Shown here: positions 26,316 through 35,463 of the stretch, one piece after another
Layout: every line of letters starts with the position of its first letter
Position numbering within the stretch: the stretch's first letter is position 1
Notes under the pieces: generated by a model
Seen by the model: the letters and a program-made list of their open reading frames with translations, nothing else
Database searches by the model: none
Told to the model about the DNA's origin: nothing
Assembly: GCF_051209875.1 (NCBI RefSeq)
Contig: NZ_JBNTQY010000001.1
Location: 558,001 to 622,000, forward strand
Direction: 5' to 3'
Origin: Emticicia sp051209875
GTDB taxonomy: Bacteria > Bacteroidota > Bacteroidia > Cytophagales > Spirosomataceae
DNA length: 64,000 bases
Translations under genes and position numbers: made by a program

Positions 26316-27656
26316 ATGAATCAAAATACCCAAACTGAAGATTCAAATAAACTTCTAAAATTGCTTGGTGTTGGCTTTGGTATTGCTGTAACTATTGGAG
26401 GCACAATAGGTACAGGAATTCTACGTAAGCCAGGGCCTATTGCTGCAAATTTGGGAAGCCCATCACTCATTATGTTGGTTTGGGTTTTGGTAAGTATTTA
26501 TGCTTTTTTGGGTGTTCTTTGTACGATTGAGTTGGGTGTTTCTGTGCCCCGTGCAGGTGCATGGTACGTGTACGCTCGTCGGGCTTTTGGCGATTATATA
26601 GGTTTTGTTACAGGAATTACAAGTTGGTTTGGCACAGTGGCGGCTTTAGGTTTTGGAGCTTATACAATGTGTGAGTACATTGCTCTTTTATTACCTGAAA
26701 CAGAGCCGTTTATAAGATATATGGCTATTGGCATTTTATTTATATTGATGGGTTTTCATTGGCTGGGAACGAAATCAGCAGGAAAATCGCAGGAAATTAT
26801 GTCATTTCTGAAAGCGGTTGGTTTATTTGCTTTTGTATTTATGTGTTTTGTATATGGTGGTGATGTAAAAACTCAAGATTTGGTTTTAACTACGCAAAAA
26901 GTTGCTCAACCCGCTTTGTTTACAGGACTTATTATTGCCTTACAACAGGTTTTTTATACATTTGACGGCTGGCACACTGCTTCATATTTCACCGAAGAAA
27001 ACACTGATCCTGCTAAAAATTTACCAAAATCTATGATAACAGGAGTTTTGGTTGTGATTGCCATTTATTTGTTAGTTAATTTAGCTATTCTTTATATCAT
27101 GCCAATGGATGCTTTGGCTAATTCAAAATTGGCCGCAGCAGATGCAATTAAATTGATTTTTGGCGAAAAATCAGGCAAAATTGTCACCTTTTTCTTGATG
27201 ATTTCAATTCTTGGAATGCTCAATGCTCAAATTATGTTTTCACCAAGAGTTATTTATTCGATGAGTAAAGATGGACTTTTCTTTAAAATAGCTCAAAAAG
27301 TAAACAAGGGTGGCACGCCCGCAATAGCGATGCCTTTTACCGCAATTTGTTCAATATTATTAATAATTAGTGGAAAAGATACTTGCGAACGCTTATCAGA
27401 TATTGCTACTTTCTTTTTTGTAATGGGTTATATGGCTGGATTTGCTTCGCTTATTATGTTACGAAAAAAAGAGCCTAATTTGCCTCGGCCTTATAAAGTA
27501 ATAGCTTATCCATTCATACCTTATTTACTTATTATTGTATCGGCTTTATTTTTGATTGGAGCGGTTTTTCAAGACTTTAAAAGTGGTGTTTATGCCCTTG
27601 GCTTTTTGGTTTTTAGTTATCCTTTATTTTGGATTACCAAGAAAAATATAATGTAG
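26316..27656 (+). CDS. APC family amino acid permease
   Basis: A 446-aa protein with about twelve hydrophobic helices. The N-terminal helix has the APC substrate motif GGTIGTGILRKPGPIAANLG, and later blocks (VPRAGAWYVYARRAFGDYIG, FYTFDGWHTASYFTEEN, MFSPRVIYSMSKDGLFF) fit the amino acid-polyamine-organocation superfamily. Substrate unknown. The frame extends 37 codons upstream to an ATG at 26205, but ATG at 26316 gives the family N-terminus. The PfkB kinase gene follows after 40 bp, probably in one operon opposite DeoR. Confidence 0.88.
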   Translation: MNQNTQTEDSNKLLKLLGVGFGIAVTIGGTIGTGILRKPGPIAANLGSPSLIMLVWVLVSIYAFLGVLCTIELGVSVPRAGAWYVYARRAFGDYIGFVTGITSWFGTVAALGFGAYTMCEYIALLLPETEPFIRYMAIGILFILMGFHWLGTKSAGKSQEIMSFLKAVGLFAFVFMCFVYGGDVKTQDLVLTTQKVAQPALFTGLIIALQQVFYTFDGWHTASYFTEENTDPAKNLPKSMITGVLVVIAIYLLVNLAILYIMPMDALANSKLAAADAIKLIFGEKSGKIVTFFLMISILGMLNAQIMFSPRVIYSMSKDGLFFKIAQKVNKGGTPAIAMPFTAICSILLIISGKDTCERLSDIATFFFVMGYMAGFASLIMLRKKEPNLPRPYKVIAYPFIPYLLIIVSALFLIGAVFQDFKSGVYALGFLVFSYPLFWITKKNIM

Positions 27657-27696
27657 AATTTTATTATTGCTGAAAATACTTCAACCTTACCTTATA

Positions 27697-28626
27697 ATGA
27701 CACATAAATATGCACTTTTAGCTGTTGGCGAGTTGCTGGCAGATTTTATTGGAATAGAAATAGCAGATGATATTTCTACAACCGAACGTTTTCAAAGATT
27801 TCAAGGTGGTAGCCCGTCAAATTTGGCAGCAAATATGGCTCGTTTGGGTAATGCCACAGCGATTGTTTCATGCGTGGGAGATGATAATTTAGGCAAATAT
27901 TTAGTCGAAAAAGTAAGAGAAACAGGCGTTGATATTGGCCATATTGCAATTGATAAACAAGAACCGTCGAGTATTGTAGTGGTAGCTCGCTCACGGGCAA
28001 CACCTGATTTTATTGCTTATCGAACAGCCGACCGCATGATTCGACCAAAACATATTTCGGACGAATTATTGAGCCAAAGTGCCATTTTTCATACCACTTG
28101 TTTTGCTTTGAGCCAAAACCCTGCTCAAAAAACAATTGTTGATGCAGCCGAACGAGCGGCAAAATTGGGGTGCCAATTGAGTATTGACTTGAATTACGCT
28201 CCAACTATTTGGCCTGACCGAGCGGAAGCATGGCAAACAATTGAGGCGTATATCAAGCATAGTGCATTAACAAAAATGAGTGAAGACGACGCCGAAAGAC
28301 TTTATGGCAGAGTTGTTGAGCCAGAGGAAGCAATAGCTGATTTGCATCGTATGGGAGCGTCGGTTGTATGCTTTACTTTAGGCGGAAGAGGCAGTATCAT
28401 TTCGTATGAAAACGGTACAAAAAAGTTTGAAATGGCAGCAAGGAAAATTGAAGTTGTTGATGCCACAGGAGCAGGCGACTCTTACTGGTCAGGCTTTTTG
28501 ACAGCATTTTTAGAAGGAAAAGACATCGAAACTTGTGCAAAAGCAGGCGTAAATATTGCAGTATTGAAACTTACAACGCTTGGCCCATTACCTGCAAAAG
28601 TAAGTAGAGCGATTTTGTATGAATGA
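27697..28626 (+). CDS. PfkB family carbohydrate kinase (fructokinase-like)
   Basis: A 310-aa ribokinase-superfamily kinase. It has the N-terminal GE..(A/V)DF pattern (AVGELLADFIG), the sugar-site GG with N (FQGGSPSNLAANMARLG), and the C-terminal ATP/catalytic motif VVDATGAGDSYWSGF with the base aspartate. It should phosphorylate a sugar or nucleoside. Coupling to a permease and a divergent DeoR regulator suggests a small catabolic unit, and the kinase product may be the DeoR effector. ATG at 27697 (THKYALLAVGE) is preferred to the TTG ten codons upstream. Confidence 0.88.
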   Translation: MTHKYALLAVGELLADFIGIEIADDISTTERFQRFQGGSPSNLAANMARLGNATAIVSCVGDDNLGKYLVEKVRETGVDIGHIAIDKQEPSSIVVVARSRATPDFIAYRTADRMIRPKHISDELLSQSAIFHTTCFALSQNPAQKTIVDAAERAAKLGCQLSIDLNYAPTIWPDRAEAWQTIEAYIKHSALTKMSEDDAERLYGRVVEPEEAIADLHRMGASVVCFTLGGRGSIISYENGTKKFEMAARKIEVVDATGAGDSYWSGFLTAFLEGKDIETCAKAGVNIAVLKLTTLGPLPAKVSRAILYE

Positions 28627-28732
28627 GAAAATGCTTTAGGATTTTAATGAAAAATAAATTTTATATAAGTATATTGCTTTATCGGGAAAAACAAACGTAC
28701 AGCAAAAAATTAAGAATAATTTCCAAAGAAAA

Positions 28733-29677
28733 ATGAAAAATTTTATCTCTTTGCACGACGTCGAAAATGTGCAAGAATTAGTGCAAGAAGGTTTAAAACA
28801 AAAGAAAAGCCCTTTTGTCGACCAAGAATTAGGTAAAAATAAAACTATTGGATTGTTATTTTTCAATCCAAGTCTACGCACACGATTGAGTACACAAAAA
28901 GCTGCTCAAAATTTGGGCATGAACGTGATGATTATGAACGTTGGACAAGATAGTTGGCAGCTTGAAATGGAAGATGGCGTAATTATGAATGGAGATAAAG
29001 CCGAACATGTCAAAGAAGCCGCTGCGGTTATTGGAAGTTATTGTGATATTGTTGCGGTACGTGCATTTGCAGGCTTGCAGGACCGTGAGGCCGATTATAA
29101 AGAAATTGTCATGGAAAAATTTCGCCAATATGCGGGTGTTCCGATTGTAAATCTTGAATCAGCTACTCGCCACCCATGCCAGTCTTTAGCCGATTTGATA
29201 ACTATTGAAGAATTCAAAAAAACTGCTCGGCCGAAAGTTGTGCTTACTTGGCTTCCACATTTTAAACCTTTGCCTCAAGCAGTAGCCAATTCTTTTGCTG
29301 AATGGGTAAATATGACTGATTACGAATTTGTTATTACGCATCCCGAAGGCTATGACCTCGCTCCACAAATGGTGGGTAACGCAAAAGTAATTTATAACCA
29401 AGATGAAGCACTCAAAGGGGCAGATTTTGTTTATGGCAAAAACTGGTCGTCTTATAATGATTATGGAAAAGTGATTACGCAAGACCCTTCTTGGATGATT
29501 ACCCAACAAAAAATGGATTTGACCAACAATGGACTTTTTATGCACTGTCTTCCAGTACGTCGGAATCTCAAAGTTACGGATGAAGTACTTGATAATCAGT
29601 CTGTTGTGATTCAGCAAGCTGCCAATCGTGAATGGTCAGCACAAGCAGTTTTGAAAACTATTTTAGCAGGATTATAA
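28733..29677 (+). CDS. argF': N-succinylornithine (acylornithine) carbamoyltransferase ArgF'
   Basis: Arginine-pathway transcarbamylase of the Bacteroidota type, acting on an acylated ornithine. The carbamoyl-phosphate motif is FFNPSLRTRLSTQKAA; ATRHPCQSLADLITIEE and FMHCLPVRRN complete the active site. Residue 90 is alanine (in GDKAEH), at the position that is proline in the Bacteroides succinylornithine enzyme and glutamate in the Xanthomonas acetylornithine enzyme; small residues there favour succinyl substrate. Length 314 aa is normal. No other arginine genes lie nearby. Confidence 0.9.
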   Translation: MKNFISLHDVENVQELVQEGLKQKKSPFVDQELGKNKTIGLLFFNPSLRTRLSTQKAAQNLGMNVMIMNVGQDSWQLEMEDGVIMNGDKAEHVKEAAAVIGSYCDIVAVRAFAGLQDREADYKEIVMEKFRQYAGVPIVNLESATRHPCQSLADLITIEEFKKTARPKVVLTWLPHFKPLPQAVANSFAEWVNMTDYEFVITHPEGYDLAPQMVGNAKVIYNQDEALKGADFVYGKNWSSYNDYGKVITQDPSWMITQQKMDLTNNGLFMHCLPVRRNLKVTDEVLDNQSVVIQQAANREWSAQAVLKTILAGL

Positions 29678-29735
29678 GCATTATCTTGCCCAAGAGTCAT
29701 TAGATAATTTTTCCTGTTGAAAAATAACAGTATGC

Positions 29736-29766
29736 TTGCATACTAATTTGATTCTTTCTATTTTTG
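29736..29766 (+). promoter_or_regulatory. Bacteroidota-type promoter before the acyl-CoA dehydrogenase
   Basis: TTG (29736-29738), a 20-bp spacer and TATTTTTG (29759-29766) match the -33/-7 consensus. Transcription would start about 35 nt before the ATG at 29806. Confidence 0.5.
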
Positions 29767-29805
29767 TTTCTACTTCATACAAGCATTCTAAAAATTAAGT
29801 AAACT

Positions 29806-30969
29806 ATGGCAGCAACAACAATAGAAGGAATCAATTTTAACTTAACCGAAGAGCATTTGGCGGTAAAAGAAGCCGCCCGTGATTTCGCTCAAAATGAATT
29901 ACTTCCTACGGCAATTGAGCGAGATACCCATTCAAAATTCCCTTATGAGCAAGTTAAAAAAATGGGTGAATTGGGTTTTATGGGAATGATGGTTTCACCC
30001 GAATATGGGGGTGGGGGTATGGATACAATTTCGTATGTATTAGCCATGGAGGAAATCTCGAAAGTTGATGCTTCGGCGTCAGTCGTGATGTCGGTTAATA
30101 ACTCTTTGGTTTGTTGGGGTTTAGAAGCATACGGGTCAGAAGAGCAAAAACAAAAATATTTAAAACCTTTAGCATCGGGCGAAATTATCGGTGCTTTTTG
30201 TTTGTCCGAACCAGAGGCTGGTTCAGATGCAACTTCTCAACATACGACTGCCGAAGACAGAGGAGACTACTATTTACTAAACGGCACTAAAAACTGGATT
30301 ACAAATGGCGGTACATCTTCGGTGTGCTTGGTGATGGCACAGACCCATCCTGAACTAAAACATAAGGGTATCAATTGTTTTATTGTTGAGAAAGAAAGAG
30401 AAGGTTTTGTTGTTGGGAAAAAAGAAGACAAAATGGGTATTCGCTCGTCAGATACACATTCTTTGATGTTTACTGATGTAAAAGTGCCAAAAGAAAATAG
30501 AATTGGTGCTGATGGATTTGGGTTTAAATTTGCCATGAGTACGCTCAATGGGGGTAGAATTGGCATCGCTGCCCAAGCCTTAGGTATTGCCGCAGGAGCT
30601 TATGAATTAGCCGTAAAATATTCAAAAGAAAGAAAAGCATTTGGTAAATCTATTAGCGAGCATCAAGCCATTCAATTCAAATTAGCTGAAATGGCGACAA
30701 AAATCGAAGCAGCTCGTTTGTTAGTTTATAAAGCGGCTCGCCAAAAAGACGAGGGCAAAGATTATGTTGAATCAGCGGCAATGGCAAAGCTATTTGCTTC
30801 AGACGTTGCCATGTGGGCAACAACCGAAGCGGTGCAGATTCATGGCGGATATGGCTATGTAAAAGAATTCCACGTCGAGCGATTGATGCGTGATGCAAAA
30901 ATCACACAGATTTATGAAGGAACTTCTGAAATTCAGAAATTAGTGATTGCAAGAGAGATTTTGAAGTAG
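29806..30969 (+). CDS. Acyl-CoA dehydrogenase (short/medium chain type)
   Basis: FAD enzyme that oxidises acyl-CoA to enoyl-CoA. Family signatures FCLSEPEAGSDATSQHTTAE, ATTEAVQIHGGYGYVKEFHV and the catalytic-base region QIYEGTSEIQKLVIAREIL are present; the 387-aa length is typical for butyryl-CoA and branched-chain dehydrogenases. Chain-length preference cannot be told. It stands alone, without an electron-transfer flavoprotein gene beside it. Confidence 0.92.
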   Translation: MAATTIEGINFNLTEEHLAVKEAARDFAQNELLPTAIERDTHSKFPYEQVKKMGELGFMGMMVSPEYGGGGMDTISYVLAMEEISKVDASASVVMSVNNSLVCWGLEAYGSEEQKQKYLKPLASGEIIGAFCLSEPEAGSDATSQHTTAEDRGDYYLLNGTKNWITNGGTSSVCLVMAQTHPELKHKGINCFIVEKEREGFVVGKKEDKMGIRSSDTHSLMFTDVKVPKENRIGADGFGFKFAMSTLNGGRIGIAAQALGIAAGAYELAVKYSKERKAFGKSISEHQAIQFKLAEMATKIEAARLLVYKAARQKDEGKDYVESAAMAKLFASDVAMWATTEAVQIHGGYGYVKEFHVERLMRDAKITQIYEGTSEIQKLVIAREILK

Positions 30970-31019
30970 TCTTTTACTACCTTTGTATAGAAATTTATAA
31001 ACCATGAAAATCTATACTT

Positions 31020-31376
31020 ATGCGTAATCTACTTACCATCATTATTGCATTGATTTGTTTCAATGTTTTTTCACAAGAAACAATCACAGCAGCTCAAGCC
31101 AAAGACTTTATAGGAAAAGAAGTTATTCTTCAAGGAAAAGTAGCAGGAACAAGACAATTTAATAACCAATCAGGGGAATTACTCTTGATAAATATTGATA
31201 AAGCTTTTCCTGACAATGATGTAACAGTTGTTGTTCGTGGTGAAATTCTCAAAAAAGTGAAATTTACAGAAGCCGATTTGAAAGATAAATCGATAAAAGT
31301 AAAAGGAAAAGTGAGCATTTTCAGAGATAAACCTCAAATTGAGCTTCAAAACGAAGCAGATTTAACGATCTTGTAA
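31020..31376 (+). CDS. Exported OB-fold protein
   Basis: A 118-aa protein with a signal peptide (LLTIIIALICFNVFSQ) and one small beta-rich domain, KEVILQGKVAGTRQF followed by KSIKVKGKVSIFRDKPQIEL, resembling OB-fold nucleic-acid-binding-like domains in secreted Bacteroidota proteins. Function unknown. It lies 50 bp after the acyl-CoA dehydrogenase and is followed by a strong terminator. Confidence 0.75.
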   Translation: MRNLLTIIIALICFNVFSQETITAAQAKDFIGKEVILQGKVAGTRQFNNQSGELLLINIDKAFPDNDVTVVVRGEILKKVKFTEADLKDKSIKVKGKVSIFRDKPQIELQNEADLTIL

Positions 31377-31402
31377 CCCAATTTTCCAAATGGTGTTAAT
31401 AT

Positions 31403-31430
31403 AAAAAAAGGCTCTAAAGAGCCTTTTTTT
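31403..31430 (+). terminator. Rho-independent terminator
   Basis: A 12-bp stem (31403-31414 with 31419-31430) with loop TAAA and a run of seven T residues, ending the acyl-CoA dehydrogenase/OB-fold transcript. Confidence 0.9.
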
Positions 31431-31552
31431 ATACCCAAACTTTCCAAATTAAAATATTTTAAAAATAAATATCTCTCGTATAGCATCAATTAAAAATAAA
31501 AGTATTTATTTTAGTATTTTGAAATCAACAAAATTTATTCATCCCTGATAAA

Positions 31553-33298
31553 ATGAACTTATTCGAGATTAAAGAGCAACCCCAAGTCTTTGATGTAATC
31601 ATTGTTGGCTCGGGTGCTGGTGGTGGAATGGCAGCCCATGAACTAACCAAAGCAGGAGCAAAAGTATGTTTGCTAGAAGCTGGTGGCTACTTCGACCCTG
31701 CCGACCCAAAATATATCAACCAACTAAAAGCACCTTGGGAGTCGCCAAGAAGAGGTGCAGGCACCACTCGTCCATTTGGCGATTTTGATGCTGCTTGGGG
31801 AGGTTGGCAGATAGAAGGTGAACCATATACAACTGCTCCTGGTACAGAATTTAAGTGGTTTCGCTCAAGAATGTTGGGTGGTCGTACTAACCACTGGGGC
31901 CGTATTTCTTTGCGTTTCGGTCCAGATGATTTCCGTCGTGGAACTTTATCAGGAGTGGGTGATGATTGGCCTATTACTTATGATGATATTAGTCCTTATT
32001 ATGATAGAGTTGATAAATTGATTGGTGTTTTTGGTGCTGTTGCAAACTATCCAAATAACCCAGATAGTATTTATTTACCTGCACCGATGCCTCGCTTACA
32101 CGAGATGATGATAAAAAAAGCAGGAAAAGGATTAAATATTCCTGTTTTACCTTCTCGTATGTCGATGCTTACTAAAAAAATCAACGACCATCGTCAAGCT
32201 TGTTTTTATTGTGGACAATGCGGACGTGCTTGTATGGTTTATGGTGATTTCTCGGCGTCTTCTGTTTTGGTTATTCCTGCCATGAAAACGGGTAATTTAA
32301 CCTTGATAAATAATGCTATGGCTCGTGAGGTTTTGACCGATCCTAATACTGGTCTTTCTACTGGTGTATCTTACGTTGATAAGATTACAATGGAAGAAAA
32401 GGTTGTGCGAGGAAAAGTAGTTATTTTAGCTGCTTCGGCTGGAGAAACTGCTCGTTTGTTGCTCAATTCAAAATCTTCACGTTTTGAGAATGGTTTAGCC
32501 AATTCAAGTGGTGTAGTTGGAAAATATATCAATGATTCAACTGGAGCAAGTCGTTCAGCATTTGTTCCTGCTTTGATGGATAGAAAACGCTACAACGAAG
32601 ATGGTGTGGGTGGTATGCACGTTTATACACCTTGGTGGTTGGATAACAAAAAATTAGATTTTTCACGTGGTTATCATATTGAATATGGTGGAGGAATGGG
32701 AATGCCATCATTTGGTTTTGGAATGGGTATTGAAGGTTTGAATGGAAAAATACCAGGTCGTGATGGAAACAAGAAAGATGCAGGTGGATATGGCTCAGGT
32801 TTGAAAGATGATATTCGTCGTTTTTACGGTGCTTATATAAGTATGGCTGGTCGTGGCGAATCTGTGCCGTTGGCAAGTAATTATTGTGAAATCGACCCAA
32901 CTACGGTTGATAAATATGGTATTCCTGTGCTTCGATTTAATTATAAATGGACACAAGATGAAGTCAACCAGGCAAAGCACATGCAAGAAACGTTCGAGCG
33001 GATTATTCATGAAATGGGCGGAATTCCATTAGGTCCAAAACCAGGCCCAGAAACTAATTATGGCTTGGCTGCTCCAGGTTTGATTATTCACGAAGTAGGT
33101 ACTGTTCGTATGGGAAATGATCCTAAAAAGTCTGCTCTCAATGCTTATCAACAAGCTCATGATGTGAAAAACTTATTTGTAGTTGATGCGGCACCTTTTG
33201 TTTCGCAAGGAGATAAAAATGTAACTTGGACGATTTTAGCATCATCAATGCGAACTTCGGAATACATTACTGAACAAGTAAAAAGAAAAAATCTTTAA
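31553..33298 (+). CDS. GMC family FAD-dependent dehydrogenase
   Basis: A 581-aa sugar-alcohol/glycoside dehydrogenase of the GMC superfamily. Residues 14-45 form the FAD dinucleotide fold (VIIVGSGAGGGMAAHELTKA); RMLGGRTNHWGRISLRF is the second FAD motif; the C-terminus has GTVRMGNDPKKSA and DAAPFVSQGDKNVTWTILA. Cysteines 217, 220, 223 and 227 (CFYCGQCGRAC) look like an iron-sulfur ligand set, as in FAD-glucose dehydrogenases. The next gene encodes the gluconate 2-dehydrogenase subunit 3-like partner, so this is the catalytic subunit of a two- or three-part enzyme, perhaps a glucoside 3-dehydrogenase. Confidence 0.88.
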   Translation: MNLFEIKEQPQVFDVIIVGSGAGGGMAAHELTKAGAKVCLLEAGGYFDPADPKYINQLKAPWESPRRGAGTTRPFGDFDAAWGGWQIEGEPYTTAPGTEFKWFRSRMLGGRTNHWGRISLRFGPDDFRRGTLSGVGDDWPITYDDISPYYDRVDKLIGVFGAVANYPNNPDSIYLPAPMPRLHEMMIKKAGKGLNIPVLPSRMSMLTKKINDHRQACFYCGQCGRACMVYGDFSASSVLVIPAMKTGNLTLINNAMAREVLTDPNTGLSTGVSYVDKITMEEKVVRGKVVILAASAGETARLLLNSKSSRFENGLANSSGVVGKYINDSTGASRSAFVPALMDRKRYNEDGVGGMHVYTPWWLDNKKLDFSRGYHIEYGGGMGMPSFGFGMGIEGLNGKIPGRDGNKKDAGGYGSGLKDDIRRFYGAYISMAGRGESVPLASNYCEIDPTTVDKYGIPVLRFNYKWTQDEVNQAKHMQETFERIIHEMGGIPLGPKPGPETNYGLAAPGLIIHEVGTVRMGNDPKKSALNAYQQAHDVKNLFVVDAAPFVSQGDKNVTWTILASSMRTSEYITEQVKRKNL

Positions 33299-33302
33299 TA
33301 GA

Positions 33303-33404
33303 GTCCACGGTCGACAGTCGATAGCGGGCGGCGTTCCGTTCAACGGGAAAAGGTTTACTTAAAAAAATAAAATTACCGTTGACAGTGGTCTATCGACTGT
33401 AGAC
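33303..33404. repeat. Heptamer-armed repeat element between GMC dehydrogenase genes
   Basis: Left arm: three heptamers GTCCACG, GTCGACA, GTCGATA (33303-33323). Right arm on the other strand: GTCTACA, GTCGATA, GACCACT, GTCAACG. The 15-nt ends 33310-33324 and 33390-33404 are inverted repeats with one mismatch. The core GCGGGCGGCGTTCCGTTC (33324-33341) differs by one base from the core inside the TonB receptor element at 22768-22785. Confidence 0.75.
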
Positions 33405-33445
33405 TAAAATTCACTCATTCATCAATTCATTCATTCAAAATTGAC

Positions 33446-34096
33446 ATGAAACGTAGAGAAATTCTTAAAAATATATCACTCGGAAGTCTTGGACTTGCTG
33501 CAACTCCTTCGGGAGAATTGGCTGCATCTTACATAGATGGCAACCTAACTATTGCTCCCGAAAAACCAATTGTTGTACCCAATGGTAGATTAAAAGAAGA
33601 AGCCATTCGTGATGCAAAATTAAAAGCTGAAACTTTTTTTACTCCTCACGAGCTAAAAACAGTAGCAGTTTTAAGCGATATTATCATTCCGGCTGATTCT
33701 CATTCTGGCAGTGCAACCCAATCGGGTGTACCAGCTTTTATTGAATTCATGATGAAAGACCAACCGCAACACCAAGATAAAATGCGTGGTGGTTTGATGT
33801 GGCTTGACATTGAATCAAAGAAAAGGTTTGGTAAAAAGTTTATACTTTGTAGCAAAACGCAGCAAATCGAAATTGTTGACGACATTGCATACCCAGAAAA
33901 AGTTAAACCAGCGTTTAAGCACGGAGCTTCATTCTTTTCGCATATTCGCAATTTTGTTGTTACAGGCTTTTACACTTCACCAATAGGATTTAAAGATTTG
34001 GGCTACATGGGAAATGTCCCTAATCAATGGGAAGGTGTACCAGAAGATGTAGTTGCCAAATATAGCTTACATGAATTTAACAAAAATACTGTGTAA
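33446..34096 (+). CDS. Gluconate 2-dehydrogenase subunit 3 family protein
   Basis: A 216-aa small subunit. The N-terminus has a twin-arginine-like signal (MKRREILKNISLGSLGLAA), as in this family, which would export the folded complex. FFTPHELKTVAVLSDIIIPA and PAFIEFMMKDQPQHQDKMRG are the family core. It partners the GMC dehydrogenase encoded 147 bp upstream. The usual cytochrome c electron acceptor gene is not next to them. Confidence 0.85.
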   Translation: MKRREILKNISLGSLGLAATPSGELAASYIDGNLTIAPEKPIVVPNGRLKEEAIRDAKLKAETFFTPHELKTVAVLSDIIIPADSHSGSATQSGVPAFIEFMMKDQPQHQDKMRGGLMWLDIESKKRFGKKFILCSKTQQIEIVDDIAYPEKVKPAFKHGASFFSHIRNFVVTGFYTSPIGFKDLGYMGNVPNQWEGVPEDVVAKYSLHEFNKNTV

Positions 34097-34117
34097 GAAA
34101 AACTAATTTGTTCGATA

Positions 34118-34160
34118 AATCCTGTAAGGTTTTTTTTAAACCTTGCAGGATTATTTTTTT
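34118..34160 (+). terminator. Rho-independent terminator after GMC subunit 3 gene
   Basis: A 15-bp stem (34118-34132 with 34138-34152, one G-U pair) around TTTTT, followed by ATTTTTTTT. The arm CCTGTAAGG/CCTTGCAGG resembles a palindromic repeat found in many Bacteroidota. Confidence 0.85.
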
Positions 34161-34210
34161 TAACTTTATTCTAAAAGCATCATTTTTAAGCCCTCTCCAT
34201 ATTTTTTCCT

Positions 34211-34218
34211 TAGATTTG
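34211..34218 (+). promoter_or_regulatory. Candidate -7 box before the GlmU-like gene
   Basis: TAGATTTG fits TAnnTTTG and lies 26 bp before the ATG at 34244. A -33 TTG at the right distance is not evident. Confidence 0.35.
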
Positions 34219-34243
34219 TACCCTGAAACAACCAAAGGAAAAA

Positions 34244-35413
34244 ATGAATTACATTCTTTTTGATGACCAACAAATCAGAAATCAGTTAAAACCATTTACG
34301 TTTATTCGCCCGATTGCTGAAATCCGCTGCGGTACACTGACGATTCGTGAAAAATGGGAGAAGGTTCTTTCGACTGAAATCTCAGATTTGACTGAAGAAT
34401 ATTTACAAAGAAATACGCCTCAAACAACTGAAATAAAAACTTTCATTAGTGGGGCAGTTTGTCCAAATGAGGCACTTTTAAGTGAGATTCGAGAACTTCA
34501 AGACGGTGAATTGTTAATTTCAAAAGAAACCGTTTTAGCCATAAAAACCAAAAAAAATCTTACGTATAATTTTGATTATCAGACTTTTATAAAAAAAGAG
34601 TTTTCAGGAAAGGTAACAATAATTAAAAATTTACCTGATATATTTCTCAATAATGGAGAACAAATAAAAGCTGATTTCAAACTTATTACTAATGGTAGAA
34701 GATCACAAGAAATAACAGACCCCTTTACTCGAGTATATGCTCCTGAAAATGTTTTTGTAGAAGAGGGGGCAAGCATCAAAGCTGTTATCTTGAATGCAGA
34801 ACAAGGCCCAATTTATATTGGCAAAAATGCGATTATTCAAGAAGGAGCAGTAGTGATAGGACCATTTTCAGCAGGAGAAAGTAGTATTGTGGCTTGGGGA
34901 AGCAAGATGCGTCCAAATACCACGCTCGGGCCTTTTTGTCGTGCGGGTGGTGAAGTAGGTAGTTCGGTATTTTTTGGTTATTCAAATAAAGCACACGATG
35001 GTTTTTTAGGTGGTTCGGTGATTGGAGAATGGTGTAATTTAGGTGCAAACTGTAATAATTCTAACCTAAAAAATGATTATACTGAAGTAAAATTGTATAA
35101 TTATGCCACCAAACAGCTCGAAAAAACTGGAGAACTATTTTGTGGACTTTTCATGGGTGATTATACCAAAGCGGGCATCAGTACAATGTTTAATACTGGT
35201 ACAGTCGTGGGAGTGAGTTCTAATGTTTATGGGGCTGGATTTCAAGATAAATATATTCCATCGTTCACTTGGGGTGGAGTAGATACTGAATATGTGGATT
35301 ATCGTTTCGATAAAGCAATTCAAGTAATCAATGCTACGATGCAAAGAAGAGATAAGCAATTGACCGAGGCAGAGGTTCAAATTCTTAAACATATTTGTTT
35401 TAATGACAAATGA
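34244..35413 (+). CDS. GlmU-like putative sugar nucleotidyltransferase/acyltransferase
   Basis: A 389-aa protein of the GlmU-like family common in Bacteroidota. The N-terminal half starts YILFDDQQIRNQLKPFTFIR followed by IAEIRCGTLTIREKW and lacks the canonical GxGTRM pyrophosphorylase loop. The C-terminal half is a left-handed beta-helix (hexapeptide repeats such as IYIGKNAIIQEGAVVIGPF, then GVSSNVYGAG). It may acylate or modify a nucleotide sugar; the substrate is unknown. holB follows 50 bp downstream. Confidence 0.8.
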   Translation: MNYILFDDQQIRNQLKPFTFIRPIAEIRCGTLTIREKWEKVLSTEISDLTEEYLQRNTPQTTEIKTFISGAVCPNEALLSEIRELQDGELLISKETVLAIKTKKNLTYNFDYQTFIKKEFSGKVTIIKNLPDIFLNNGEQIKADFKLITNGRRSQEITDPFTRVYAPENVFVEEGASIKAVILNAEQGPIYIGKNAIIQEGAVVIGPFSAGESSIVAWGSKMRPNTTLGPFCRAGGEVGSSVFFGYSNKAHDGFLGGSVIGEWCNLGANCNNSNLKNDYTEVKLYNYATKQLEKTGELFCGLFMGDYTKAGISTMFNTGTVVGVSSNVYGAGFQDKYIPSFTWGGVDTEYVDYRFDKAIQVINATMQRRDKQLTEAEVQILKHICFNDK

Positions 35414-35463
35414 TGAATCTATTCGTAAATCGTCATTCGTAAATCGTAAATACTCTTCGTTAC

